DNA from: Talaromyces rugulosus
Lineage: Eukaryota > Ascomycota > Eurotiomycetes > Eurotiales > Trichocomaceae
NCBI RefSeq assembly: GCF_013368755.1
Contig: NC_049563.1
Span: forward strand, 5,456,001 to 5,520,000
Length of the DNA: 64,000 nt
Direction: 5' to 3'
Shown here piece by piece: positions 26,801 to 41,800 of the stretch. The notes beneath the pieces are model-generated. The model searched no databases and had not been told where the DNA came from. It was given only the letters and a program-made list of their open reading frames with translations. Numbering within the stretch: the first letter of the stretch is position 1; every line of letters starts with the position of its first letter. The translations under genes were made by a program, and so were the position numbers.

Positions 26801-29800
26801 ATTTTTTGTACAGGAATTGCAATTGACATTGGAGAAAGCTCTTGAGTTTTTGCTCAACCCAGCGGCTTCATCAAACCCCAAAAATCTGCGAGACTCATTC
26901 TATGCGTACGCAACTGGAATTGACCGAAACCTCGCCATTGACATTTGGGAATCTCGCTCAATAGATGATGAGTTACAGCCGTTCCCTGTGTTGCCTGTTA
27001 CAAAGTACTCGCCTTGTGCGGATGATACTGTTAGCGTTGCAATTCCACGTTTGTCTTGGCCACAAAACGACTACACCATGTCGACGGTGCTATCTGGTGC
27101 TCTTGCGCTACTTTTCCGATCTTATACCAACACAAGTGGAAGCCTAATAGGAATTTGTGGCGAAGAATCAGTCATGCCGCTCCCTATTCACCTCGAACAC
27201 GATATGACGGTTAATGGATTGTTACAGAATATCCAGAAAGATGTAACCCGCATAGCAGAATTTGATAAGATTACGTTGTCCCAAATTCGTCGGTTAGGCA
27301 ATAACGCGCAGCGTGCCTGCGAATTCCAGACTATTGTGAAGACAGGTCAAAACCTGAGTTCTGACTTCACGGAAAGCCTTAAAAATACCTATTTGCTGCA
27401 AGTCTCTTGCCGTCTAGAAAAAGATGGCGCAAACCTGGAATTAAATTTTGATCGGAATATCGTCGAAGCCGACCAAGCACGACGTATAGTGAATCAATTG
27501 GCTCAGGTTCTTGAGCGGATTTGTGAAAAGAATTCCTGGAGCAGATCTGTATTCAGTATCGAGACGACGAGCAAACAAGATATCGAATGTATTCATGGGT
27601 GGAACAGGAATGTGCCCTCATCTGTTGACAGATGCGTCCACGACATCATTACTGAAATGGCATCACAACACCAAACAGCATCAGCCATAGATGCGTGGGA
27701 TGGAAAATTAACCTACGGGCAACTTGATCAATTTTCAACACAATTGGCATATCATCTTGTATCCATCGGAGTTAGGAAAGGGTTGGTGGTTCCGTTGTGC
27801 TTTCCCAAAAGTGTTTGGATGCCTGTGGCTGCACTCGCTGTTATGAAGGCTGGAGGGGCCTTTATAGCCCTGGATGCGAATTTACCAACACGCAGGTTGC
27901 AAGATATTGCCGAGCATGTTGGTTCCGAGATTGTCATCACTGCAAGTGGCAGTAAAGAACTGGCAGACTGCTTGAAGAACAGTGCAGTTGTTGTTGTCGA
28001 CGCAGATACGCTCTCAAGGCTCCCTACACCACAACAATCCCCCCTTCCCACAGTTCGAGCAAGAGATCCGTTGTATGTCGTCTCTACTTCTGGTAGTACT
28101 GGAAAGCCGAAATTCCCAACTATTTCACACTCCAACTTCGCAAGCGCAATCTACCACCAACGTTCCATCAGAGCTCTCAATAAATCCTGTCGAGCTTATG
28201 ACTTCGCATCGTATGCTTTTGATGCAGCCTTGTCAAACCTCATTCATGTTCTCGCGGCGGGCGGGTGCCTCTGTATTCCGTCTGAAGAGCAAAGGAAGAG
28301 CGATTTGATCACATCGATGAACGAATTCCAAATTACATATGCTGACTTAACGCCCAGTACAGCAAGGCTTCTGAGCCCTAAACTCATTCCAACTCTTGAA
28401 GTACTCGTCCTAGCAGGTGAGCCCGTTACTGCGAAAGACATTACGACTTGGAGTTCGCAGCTGGACCTAAAGGTTCTCTACGGCCCTGCTGAGTGTAGCG
28501 TTGCAGCCACTGGTATAGATTGGAACAAAGGTTATTCACCAGGGGAAATTGGCAGTGGTATTGGGCTTTGCACGTGGGTTGTGGATATTAACTGTGGACG
28601 TCTTGCATCAATGGGTGCAGTTGGGGAGCTGTGGCTTGAAGGGCCTCTCGTGGGTGACGGCTACTTTCAAGATCCAGAGAGAACCTCTGAAGCATTCATT
28701 GAGGACCCTTCATGGCTTCCTAGAAAAGGCCGTCTTTATCGCACCGGAGACTTGGTGCGGTACAATGAAGACGGTAGCTTGGTATTCGTCGGACGTAAAG
28801 ATGCACAAGTCAAATTACGTGGACAGCGAATAGAACTGGGAGAGATTGAACACCACGCTGGACAACTGTTCCAAGAAAACGAAAGAGCGATCCTAGCAGC
28901 CGAAGTTATCAGGCCCAAAGATAGTGAAGCTCAGCTCTTGGCCTTGTTTTTCCATGTTGCTGATCGGTCATCTCTCGCCAACATCACTGAAGACATCGTC
29001 GAAACGTTGGCGAAAGCACTTCCGTCATATATGGTCCCTTCCACCTGGATTTTCCTCGAAGAATTTCCAATTACTGCAACTGGTAAAATTGATCGCCGCA
29101 AAATACGTGAAGTAGGATCCTCAATGAGCTTAGAAACACTTATGAACCGCAACCAACTTCGCTCCACGAATCGGCAAAAACCGCAGACACCGCACGAACT
29201 CCAGCTACAGAGCCTTTGGGCATCCGTGCTTAACATCCCGGTCTCCAGAATATCAGCCAACGACAATTTCCTCCGAATAGGAGACTCAATCCATGCAATG
29301 AAACTTACAAGCGCGGCTCGAAAAATCGGTTTCTCGCTGAGCGTCGCAGATGTTTTCAAACATCCTCGACTCAGTGATATGGCGAAGAAAATACAACGCC
29401 AGCAAACAACCAAGAAGACAACCTTGCCATTTTCCTTGTTAAAACACAGTCTAGACTTGGATGAAATCCGTTTCCACGCAGCAAATCTTTGCGGTGTGAG
29501 CCCGACCGCGATTGAGGATATTCTTCCCACAACTCCTCTGCAAGCCGGCCTGTTAGCCCTAACTCAGCGCCACTCTGGAGATTATATAATGCGACAGGCC
29601 TTGGAACTCCGAGGAAATATTAATGTTGACAAATTTAAAAGTTCCTGGGAAGAAGTTGTCGCTGCTACGCCAATTCTACGCACTCGTATCGCGGACTTGC
29701 CAGGACAGGGCTTGGCTCAAATTGTTATTGACGAGGGCGTAGATTGGATACAAAGCAATAATCTTGAAAATATCACTCATGGTAATGAGCTACATACAGT

Positions 29801-32800
29801 TGAAATGGGCGCTTCTCTAGCAAAGTATGGACTGGTGACCGATGAAAACAGAAAAACGACTTGGTTCGTATTGACGCTACACCATGCTGTATATGACGGC
29901 TGGTCTATCGAAAGACTTTTTGAGTCTCTCGAAGAAATCTATCAACAAGAGCAAAATCCTACGCCATCTACAGAACCATTCCAGAAGTTCGTACAGTACA
30001 CAAAGGAACAAACTGGTGAATTGGCAAAGAGGTTCTGGAGCGAATACCTGGGTGGATCAGAAACGGCACAGTTTCCTGCCCTTCCGTCGTCCAAGTATGA
30101 CCCAAGGGCTGACAAAAAATTCAATCACACTTTGAAAAACATTGACTGGTCGTGCATTGATGTTACCCCAGCTACAGCAATTCGAACTGCCTGGGGTATC
30201 CTACAGTCAAGCCATACGGGCTTGAATGAATCCATTTTTGGAGCTGTCGTCAATGGTCGTCAGGCACCCGTACCCAATATTGAAGTTTTGATTGGCCCGA
30301 CTATTGCTACAGTCCCAGTCCGGGTGGTCATGAAGAATAACGACAATACAACCCAGCTTCTTCGGCGAGTGCAAGAAGACTCAGTCGACATGATCCCCTA
30401 TGAGCAAACTGGCCTTCAGAATATACGGAATATAGAAAATCTTTCACAGGCTTCCTGTGACTTCCAGACATTGCTCGTCATTCAACCGGAGGAGCCTGCC
30501 ACCCGAAACTCAATTTTCACTGGAAATACCAGAGGCGCCGAAGAAGCCAGTACAAGATTTAGCTCATACGCCATGGTAGTAGATTTCGAACTTGAAGGGC
30601 AGTCATTAGGTATTCAAGTTACCTTCGACTCTCACGTTATCGAAGAGCATCAGGTGGGGCCACTGATATTGGGCTTCGAACGTGTACTGCGACAAGTTTG
30701 CACCAGCCAAGATTCTGCACCAAAAGTTATGGATATTGATGTTCTCGGAAAAGCAGAACTCGAAAATCTCTGGGAGCAAAATTCGGATGTTCCTCTTACA
30801 ATAAACAAATGTGTCCACGATCTGATCATCTCAACGGCTGGTCGACAGCCAGACGAAGTCGCCGTTTCAGCATGGGATGGAGAATGGACCTACCGAGAGC
30901 TCGAGCAACTCTCAGCTCGGGTTGCAGCAAGACTTGTTGAATCTGGAGTCAAGCCGGGTGAGATAATTCCGTTGTGCTTTGAGAAGTCTAAGTGGATGCC
31001 GATTGCCACCTGCGGCGTTATGAGGGCTGGGGGTGTGTGCCTTCCCCTTGACTCCAATCAGCCGGAATCACGGCTGCAGACAATTGTGCAACAAGTCCAT
31101 CCAAAAACGGTCCTTTCATCCTTAAAAAACGAGTCACTTAGCAAAAGGCTAGGTATACAGTCGGTAGTACTCATACACGATACTCTCCACGAGGCTATTC
31201 ATACTGTGCCGCTTCCAAAGGTGGATCCTGAATCACCTTTGTTTGTGCTCTTTACCAGTGGAAGTACTGGAACTCCTAAAGGTGTTATGATCAGCCACAA
31301 TAACTTTGCCTCTGCCATTTTCTACCACGGGAAAATATTTGATATTGGCCCGGGACAGAGGATCTTTGATTTTGCCTCTTATAGTTTCGACATTTCGTGG
31401 TTCAACGCTTTACAGTCCTTTTCCCATGGCGGTTGCCTTTGCATCCCATCCGAAGATGAACGCCAAAATGACATTGCCGGGTCATTACGCCGGTATAAAT
31501 CTACCATTGCATTCCTGACTCCAACCGTTTTGAGATTGCTAAAACCCGAAGATTGCCCGGACCTTAAACTAGTCGCCCTTGGTGGTGAGCCTCAACGATG
31601 GAGCGACTTTGAGCCTTGGGTTGAACATGTCAAGACATTGACTGTTTACGGTCCGGCGGAGTGTACTGTTGTATCCACCGCCACGTCAGCCCTCGCATTG
31701 AAAGGTTCCGATTTCTTTATCGGCTCTGGTGAAGGATTAAATCTTTGGATTGTCGATCCTCAAAAGTGCACTCTTACCCCGACTGGTGGTGTTGGCGAGA
31801 TTTGGCTAGAAGGCCCGCTGGTCGGTCAAGGATACTATAACGACACTGAGAAGACTACAGCGGCTTTTGTTCAGGACCCATGTTGGCTCCTCGAGGGCAC
31901 AAAACACCATCCTGGTCGCCGTGGACGGTTGTATCGAACTGGGGATCTAGTAAGGCGCAATGTCAACGGAACCCTTACATCTGTAGGAAGAAAAGACACA
32001 CAGATCAAAATCCGTGGACAACGTGTCGAACTCGGTGAAGTAGAGCACTGTATTCAACACCTCTTGCCACATGACAGCATTGTTTTACGAGCGATCGCTG
32101 AGGTTATCACACCCAATGGAGGCAAAGATTCCCTCTTGGTGGCATTCTTACACGTTCCACATAGCACAGAGACGACGAAAGAATTGAGTATAACAGTTGC
32201 GGAGTTGGAGGATCGCATTACCTCACTACTTCCTTCATACATGGTACCATCTGCTTGGGTTCCATTGGGCAAACTTCCTATCACCGTCAATGGCAAGACC
32301 GATCGAAGAAGTCTACGCCAAGATGGCTCGGAAATGACAATTGATCAGCTCCATACCCTTAAGCCAAGGAATAAAGACCGACCAAGACCTGAAACGCCTA
32401 TGGAAAAGACTTTACAAATTCTTTGGGCTTCTGTTCTTGAAATAGAAGCAAGCGAACTTTTCGCAAATGATAGCTTCTTCCGACTTGGTGGCGACTCGGT
32501 CGCTGCTATGAGGTTCGTGGCTGCTGCTCGTCGGGCTAACATCCAAGTTACAGTTGCAGAAGTTTTCAAGCAACCAAAGTTACATGATTTGGCTACCAGT
32601 CTTGTGCAAAATGACACCAAACTCACGGTCCAGAATATCCTTCCTTTCTCATTGCTGAAGTCCGACTCGCTTTCCCAGAGCGCTCGGGGCCAAGCAGCAG
32701 GCCTCTGTGGTGTGAATGAGAACATTGTGACCGATGTGTACCCTTGCACTGGTTTGCAAGAGGGGTTACTTGCAATGACTGCCAAAAATGACGGCCATTA

Positions 32801-35800
32801 CGTCGCTCACTTCAAGATCCCGCTACAGCCCGGATTCTCCGTTCCTCGTTTCAAGTCAGCCTGGAGCCAACTTGTGTCTGAAACTGCAATTCTACGCACA
32901 CGGATTGTTGATTTGCCAGGTCAAGGCTTGGTACAAGTAGTACTTCAGGATGTTCAAAAGTTAAAGGAATGCAGCCGAGAGGAAATTTATCGTTATAATG
33001 ATGCTTTCCTCCCAGGACTTGGCTCTCCTCTCATGCAAGCAGCGCTTGTAAAAGAGGCCGCCGGAACTATAACATTTGAATGGACACTTCATCATGCTGT
33101 TTACGATGGGTGGTCAATGCAATTACTTCTTGAATCTCTTGAGTCGGCATATTTTGAAGAAACCCGTCATCCTCTTACGCCGTTCAACTCTTTTGTTAAG
33201 TATCTTCATGACAGTGATGAGGAATCAGAGGTGGAGCATTGGAATTCCATGTTCGAAAATTTCAACCCGCAGCAATTTCCCAAATTGCCTTCAACATCGT
33301 ACCAGCCGAAATCAGATTCAATGAAGCTACACACCATTAAGCATTTAGTGTGGCCCGAGGGGGATATCACTGTTTCCGCTGCTGTCAAGACTGCATGGGC
33401 TATTCTTTTATCTCGATATACGGATTCTTCTGACGTAGCTTTCGGTGTTGTGACTGCAGGACGACAAGCAGCAGTGGCAAATATTGAAAACATTGCTGGA
33501 CCAACGATTGCAACCGTCCCTCTAGCTGTTCATATAGATGGAAAGACAAGTGTCGAGAACTTGCTGATCGAAACCCAGAAGCGTGCCACTGACACTATTC
33601 CTTTCGAGCAGCGAGGTATAAGTCGCATTCAACGACTCAATGGTTCAGCAGAGAATGTGTGCCAGTTCCAATCGCTTCTAATCATACAGCCCGCCGAGCA
33701 AAAAAAGGACAAGAGCAAACTTTATCTTACTCACGTGGAAGATAACTTGGGCCCGGATGCAACCACAGCAGCTCAGTTCAATACGTACGCACTTATGCTG
33801 TGGTGTCAGCTTGGGTCAAATACACTCAATGTCCAAGTCAGTTACGATTCACATGTCATTTCCGATATACAAATCGAGAGACTCCTACGGCAATTTGAGG
33901 ATATCCTGCGGCAAACATCTCTCAAGAACACAGCAGTTAGGGATATTAGAGCAGTTAGTGAGAAAGACTTACAGGACATATGGAAGTGGAACAGTTCAGT
34001 ACCTGAAACATTCGAAGCATGTATCCACGACCTTATCAATGATGCAGCTTTGCGATACCCTGATTCCCAAGCTGTTTGTGGGTGGGATGGGTCGCTTACT
34101 TATAAGGAGCTGAATGAGAAATCCACAGCATTGGCATACCGTCTTCTCGAACGAGGAATGAAACCCGGTTCATCTGTACCCTTGTTCTTCGGAAAATCCA
34201 AGATCATGCCTATTAGCGCTTTGGCAGTCATGAAAGCTGGTGGGACATGCCTAGCCTTGGATATTAACCAACCTCAACAACGATTGCGTACCATCGTTGA
34301 AAATATGAATCCACAGATACTTCTTACCTCGGCACAAGAAAAGCCACTGGCCTCATCTATTGGCGTCGAAAATGTCATGACTATTGAACCGAAAGACACA
34401 GACGAAACACAATTCAAATCACAATTGACCTTACTGCCAAAAGTAGCTCCATCAAGTTTGCTTTATATCGTTTTCACGAGTGGGTCAACGGGAAACCCCA
34501 AAGGCGTGGCTATTACGCATTCAAACTTTGCAAGTGCCGTATGTCACCAACAAGCATTATTAGGCTTGGATCATAAATCACGAGTGTATGACTTCGCATC
34601 ATATACTTTTGACGTCTCGTGGTCAAACACCCTAGCCACCATGATTTGCGGTGGCTGCGTGTGTATCCCTTCTGAATATGAACGAATTAATGACCTTTCA
34701 AATTCCATGCTACGTCTAGAGACAAACCTGGCAAGCTTGACTCCTCACGTGGCATGTAGCCTAACTTCAAAGGCTCTTCATAGTTTGAGTTCGTTGCAAC
34801 TGACCGGCGAGCACGCATCCAAAGAACAGATTGAGCATCTATCGCAGTTTGTGAACCTAAGGATTGCTTATGGTCCAGCAGAATGCACTATTTACTCCAC
34901 TATTTCCGAGACTGGAAGGTTTCCATCAAATATAGGAAAAGGTGTAGGAACCTGCACCTGGGTAGTTGACCCAGCAAATAATAGTCTCCTCGCACCGGTT
35001 GGGTCTGTTGGAGAGTTGTGGCTAGAAGGACCTCTCGTTGCTCATGGTTATTTTGAAGATCCAGACAAGACAGCTGCTAGCTTCGTTGAGAACCCTATTT
35101 GGCTTGTGAAGGGAAGTGGCATCACCCCTGGTCGAAACGGGAGGCTATACAAGACTGGAGATCTCGTCCGTTATAACAATGATGGGACATTGGCATTTCT
35201 TGGAAGAAAAGACAGTCAAATCAAGATTCGAGGGCAGCGTGTGGAACTTGCGGAGATTGAATACAACGTGAAACAAGTACTCTCCATTTTACTCGGCTCT
35301 GTTCAAGTTATCGTCGACACTGTGACGGTTAAAAGTATGAAAAGTCCTACGCTAGTAGCATTTGTCTCTTCGAATGACTTGGACGGAGCTGGGAATAACG
35401 GTCTTCAAACCCGGCTCCTCGGAATGGGTTCAAGGATAGAAGACACGCTTGGAGAAATCATTCCATCTTATATGATTCCGTCAACTTACTTCGCAATTGG
35501 CACGGTACCTTTATCCGACACTGGTAAAACAGATAGACGTCGTCTCCGGAATCTTTATGCGTCCCTGGCCCCAGAACAACTGGCTGCGCTCCAGCCAACC
35601 CGTTCGAAACGGAGACTACCGAACACTTCCTCAGAAGTTTGTCTACAAAACCTATGGGCTTCTGTGCTGGAAGTGGACTCTAATTCAATCGATGCCAATG
35701 ACAACTTCTTCCGCGTGGGTGGCGATTCAATTACAGCTATGAGATTAGTGGAGGCAGCGCGCCAACAAGGGTTTTCCTTGAATGTCGCAGAGATATTTAG

Positions 35801-38800
35801 AAAACCACGACTGGAAGATATGGCCAATGCGCTAGACAGTGAAAAGCCCATTGCCTTGGATTCCATTCCGCCGTTCTCACTTTTGAATGACGATGTGGAC
35901 CCGAACAGTGTTAAGAAAGAAGTGGCTACAATTTGCAATGTGAATGCAAGTCAGGTTATAGACGTTTTCCCCTGCACACCTCTTCAAACGTAAGTGCCTC
36001 AGCTAAATCAAGATTTGAAAGGAATCCTGACTAATATCATGTTACACAGTGGGCTTCTTGCCATAACCGCTAAACGTTCCCAAGATTATGTTGCAAAACA
36101 TGTTCTGCAACTTCAATCAACGACAGATGTATCTCGATTACAAGAGGCATGGAGAAAGGTAATTGACCTAAACCCCATCCTTCGTACCAGAATTATGGAT
36201 TTGCCAAGAGAAGGCATGGTGCAAGCTATACTCAGCCACCCAATTGAATGGGAGATTTACACGGATTTAACCGAGCATCGACATGCAGATAGCCAAGTTG
36301 TTATGGGACCTGGAAAACCATTGCTCAAATTAGCAATAATTTTTGATAATAGCACAGGTACTAGATACTTTTCGCTGACCATCCACCACTCTCTGTATGA
36401 TGGCTGGTCAATGTCGTCTCTCTTGGACCAGGTTGCAACGGCTTATGAGGGAAATTTCAGTGTCCAATCGACACCATTTCAGCTATTCGTGAAACACATC
36501 AGAGAGATACCTACAGAGTCTATTTCAAGTTTCTGGAACAGTCAATTTTCTGGCATGGAAGCAAACCATTTTCCAGCACTCCCCAGCCCAGACTATGAAC
36601 CCAAGGCAGATGACCTTCTTACGCATTCCATTGCAGAAATCGAATTAAAAGAACGAGATCACACAATGTCAACAATGATACGTGCAGCGTGGGCGATACT
36701 GATGTGTCGACAAGTTGCTGGTTCAGAGGCGCTGTTCGGTTCGGTGACCGCTGGAAGACAAGCAAACATTCCCGGAATCGAGCGAGTGGCGGGACCAACT
36801 GTAGCTACAGTGCCTATACGAATTCCTATTGACTGGAATGACGATATACAGCAACTGTTGGATCAAATTCAAGTTCAAGCAACCGACATGATTGCATTCG
36901 AACAGACAGGCTTGCGCCATATTCAGGCTCTTGGGGGTGATGCAAAGGATGCCTGCTCATTCCAAACACTACTTGTAGTACAACCACCCGTTCAAGGACC
37001 AGGGAAACAAAACATATTATTTTCGCCAGTGGAGAATGAAGACACATCCCAAAGTAGCCTTTTCAGTGCATTTGCAACGTATGCGCTTACTGCGGAGTGT
37101 ATTGTTGAGAACCGAGGGATACGGATGCAATTAAGATTCGACTCGCTCGTTATTGGAAAAAAACAAGTTGAGCGGCTGACATGTCAGTTTGAGCACATAT
37201 TGCGCCAAATATTCAAGCATAAAAACAATGAACTAGCCATCAAAGACATTGAAAGTGCTAGTGACAAGGATTTGCGTGATATATGGACCTGGAATGCCGA
37301 CGTTCCCAAGACTGTTGCACTTCCTGTTCATGATCTGGTTTTGCAGGCAGTACACACTCAACCAGATTCCCAAGCTGTTCATGCCTGGGATGGCCAGCTT
37401 ACATATAAAGAGCTTGACGACCTATCAACACGCCTCGCGCTTCACCTTCTTGGAGAAGGTATAAAACCTAACACTACAGTTGCCCTTTGCTTTTCAAAGT
37501 CTGTAAACACTCCAGTTGCAATGCTAGGTGTGATGAAAGCTGGCGCCAAGCAAGTTGTTTTGGATGTTAAACAACCACCTGAGCGTCTAAGAGCTGTTCT
37601 TCAAGAAGTCGGCGAGCCACTGATCCTTTGCACTGAGATAGACAAGACACTGGCAGCTGAGCTAAGTTCAGATGGGAAAATTATCGTCATGGACAACGGA
37701 AAATTGCGATATTTGACTCCGCCGTCTCATCAGGTTCTACCACGTGTCGATCCTAACAGCATCGTGTATATGATCTTCACATCAGGCTCAACAGGACGGC
37801 CCAAAGGTGTCGTAATCAATCATGCGAATGTTTCCAGTGCTCTCATCAACCAAAGCAGTTCCAGAGAAATGGACAAAAACACCCGCACACTTGATTTCAC
37901 CTCATATGGATTTGATGCAGCGTATTTCAGTCTCTGTCACACTCTACATGCTGGTGGCTGCATTTGTGTACCCTCAGATAATCAACGTTTGAATGATGTT
38001 GGCGGCGCCATTCGGGATCTTAAAGCAACCTGCGCTCTTCTGCCTCCATCCTTATTAAACTCAGTAGATGAGGCTGATATACTTCGCTTGAAGACAATAT
38101 ATCTTGGCGGAGAGCCTGTTCCGACAACGCTCATGGAAAAATGGCACGAAAAGACGCATATATCAATTGTATACGGCCCTACCGAATGCACGATTATATC
38201 CACATACTGGCCGACAGAAATTCCAGTTCCATCCAGTGGAATGCTAGGGAAGCCCTCAGGGCTCAAATCCTGGATAGTCGATGTCTCCGGCTCGTGCTTG
38301 GTAGGAGTCGGTGCTGTGGGAGAGATGTGGCTAGAAGGCCCTCTTGTTGGCCAGGGATATCTGAATAATCCAGAGCAAACGTCTACTGCGTTCTTTGAAA
38401 GTCCTTCATGGCTACTAGCGGGTACAACAGAGTTCCCCGGTCGCACTGGTCGTCTATATCGGACTGGAGACCTAGTTCGTTACAATGAAGATGGAAGCTT
38501 GAGCTTCGTGGGGCGAAAAGACGGTTATGTAAAAATTAGAGGGCAACGTGTTGATCTTGGTGAGGTTGAACATCATGTCCGTCAAAAACTACAGGATGTC
38601 TCCCCTCGAAATGGACAATGGGGTGTTATTGCCGAAGTTATCACTCCCAGCGACAGCAACAGGAAGATGTTGGTTGTATTTTCTTGTCCTCCCGGGGCTA
38701 GGGGTCTCAGTGAAGAAGGCCTAAAGTCCGAAGTCCAAAGCCCTACGTCTCTACTTAGCAGTAGACTGTCGCAGACGCTTCCTAGCTACATGGTTCCATC

Positions 38801-41800
38801 AGCATACATACCCATGACAGAGATACCGTTAACTGCCACTGGAAAGCCAGATAGGCGAAAACTAAGACGGCTGGTAGAGTCTCGGAGTACTTTTGAGATA
38901 TCTGCGGTATCAGATGAAATAGTCTCGCCTACAACATCGATGGAAGAAACGATTCGAGATATCTGGGCAAATGTACTCAATTTGCGCCCAGAGTCAATTT
39001 CTATTACCGTCAGTTTTCTCGAACTTGGCGGAGACTCGATTACGGCCATGCAAATTTCGTCTCGTTGCCACACTAAAAACATATCATTATCCGTACGAGA
39101 CTTGCTAGATTTAAAGACAATACAAAAAGTCGCTGCTCAAACCCTCAAGGCATCTGTACCGACTCGCAACTTGCCTGATGATCACCCTGAGGGAGAGCTA
39201 ACTGGTCTGTCACCAATTCAGCAGTGGTTTTTTGACTGTCATCCTAATGGAATGGACCATTTTAACCAGACATTCCTTTTTAAATTGGGGGATAAGGTCA
39301 CCGCAAGTGATGTCCATGCTGCGTTACGAGAAGTTGTCTCTAGACATCCCATGCTCCGGTCTCAATTCAAAAAGAATGAGAGATTAGGGTGGCAGCAATG
39401 CATCTTACCAGACTCTGACGATGCCTTTAATTTTATGGAACATCAAGTTGAGGGCCAGCAGGATATAGAAGAGATTTGTCAATGGCGCCAGAAACTTCTA
39501 AACATATCCAGTGGGTGTGTATTTGCCATTGATGTTTTCAACGACGTTTCAAATGATCTGTTCATTCTCTTCACAGCCCACCATCTTGTGGTCGACCTTG
39601 TTTCTTGGAGAGTTATTTGGCAAGACGTTGAACAGTTCATACGAGACAAAAAGCCATTAAACAAGACTCCTTCTTTTCTAACGTGGTCTCGAATTCAAGA
39701 AGAGGATGGTCAGAACCTAACCCCCACTGAAACTTTACCATCCAAAATCAGAGTTCCTGATGTTAGTTTCTGGGGGGTTACTCCTGTTGATAACATTCGT
39801 CAAAATTCTATTTCAATGGAAAAGGTCTTTGACGAAGAAATGACCAATCTCCTGCTTGGAAAATCCAACGAAGCCTTACAAACAGAACCTGTTGATATAA
39901 TGCTATCTACGCTCATCTGGACTTTCGAAAACACGTTCCCTGAACGTAAAACACCGCCTATATTCCTTGAAGGTCATGGCAGAGAGCCTACCGATACATT
40001 GAACTTTGACCTGAGTGAAATCGTGGGTTGGTTCACGAGTATGTATCCTGTTCAAGTAAACAAGCAAGCAACACTATTCGACACCCTCGCATCCGTCAAA
40101 GATTATCGCAAATCTATCGCCAGCAAGGGTAGACCGTACTTTGCTTGCCGATACCACAGTCAGGCCGGTCGAGAAGCTTTCGAAAGCCACGGAAAAGCAG
40201 AGATTTCATTCAACTATACAGGTCGCTTCCAGCAATTAGAGCAGACGGAATCGATCCTTCAGCCCATTCCACTCAGGCTAGAGGGCACCTCACCCATGTC
40301 CAGCAGACTCGCTCTAATCGAAATAAATGCCGGTGTCTACAATAAGAAGTTGCATGTATTCATTTCCTTACAGCATCGGATGAACCACCAGCCACGCCTA
40401 CATAACTGGGTTGGGAAATTTGCCGATACCTTGAATGAAGTGACGCGCACACTGAAGGACGCTCCATTAACATTTACTCCAAGTGATTTCCCTCTTCTTT
40501 CCATTTCGCGTGACTCTATCAATTCTATCATTTCAGAACTTGGAAATATTGGGGTCCCAGTGTCCAATATCAAAGACATGTATCCGGCGACGCCAATTCA
40601 GAACGGTATTATACTCAGTACAAAAAAGCAAACTGCTTCTTATCAAAATTCCTGGGTCTGGAAATGCCTTTCTGACAATTCTGGCAAGGAAATATCTCCT
40701 AGGAAGCTTGCAGAAGCCTGGGAAAAAGTCAGCCGGCGTCACTCGATCTTGTCTACAATATTTATTGAACACCCCCAAACTGGTTATACGATACAGGTAC
40801 TGTTGCATGCTACGTCCATGAATGTTCTTCACCTGACATCAGAAACGGAGAATCCTGAACTCGTCCTCAAAGAATTCAAGCAGCACTCTCTACCGGTAGA
40901 GAAACCACCCTATTCTTTGACGATATGCCGGGGAGTAAACAACGAAGTAGCATGTCGACTAGACATGAGCCATGCTCTCATTGACGCTAGTTCTCTTGGA
41001 ATACTTGTCAATGATGTTATGCGGGCATATAGCGAGGAATTACTACCTCCAGCTCCAGCATTTCGCGACGTTGTGGAGCAAATAAACGCAAGGCCAGAGG
41101 ACGAGCGGCTTACATATTGGAATGAATATCTTCATGGAATTGAACCTTGCGAACTTTCTGGAGTCAAAAAAACAAAAACTACAGCAGAACCTACCTATGG
41201 CCAAGTTCTCCTTCCCCAAACAGCAACTGAAAAGATCCAGAAATTTTGCAAGGAACGACAAATTACTCGTGCAATGCTTCTCCAAGTTGCGTGGGCACTG
41301 GTGCTAGGAAGTATGACTGGAGGAGACGAGGTCTGCTTTGGGTATCTCTCATCCGGCCGTGACATAGAGAAGGTCGGTCAGATAGTTGGCCCTACAATCA
41401 GTTTAATGGTCAGTCGAGTGAACTTGAAGAAAAATTTGAATGAGGTAATTTCTACGACTTATCGTGACTCGACGAAACATTTCGACTACCAGCATGTGTC
41501 CTTGGCCGATATTTTGCACAGTCTGAATTTGCGAGGCCGCAGATTGTTCAACACTGCCATGACCATTCGACAAGATGATAATTATGGAGAAGACAAGTCT
41601 GGGGACATTCGGTTTGTGCAGACTTATGGAGAAGATCCACACGAAGTAAACTAGGCAACATTAGACTTTTTTGATGTCGCTAACTTGTACCAGTATGACA
41701 TACTACTATTTGCCGGTTTACGCGGACCTCGAACCACAGTTGCCATTTTGTATAATGAACAATTTGCCGACAAATCTTTTATCAGAGAAGTAGGATCAGT

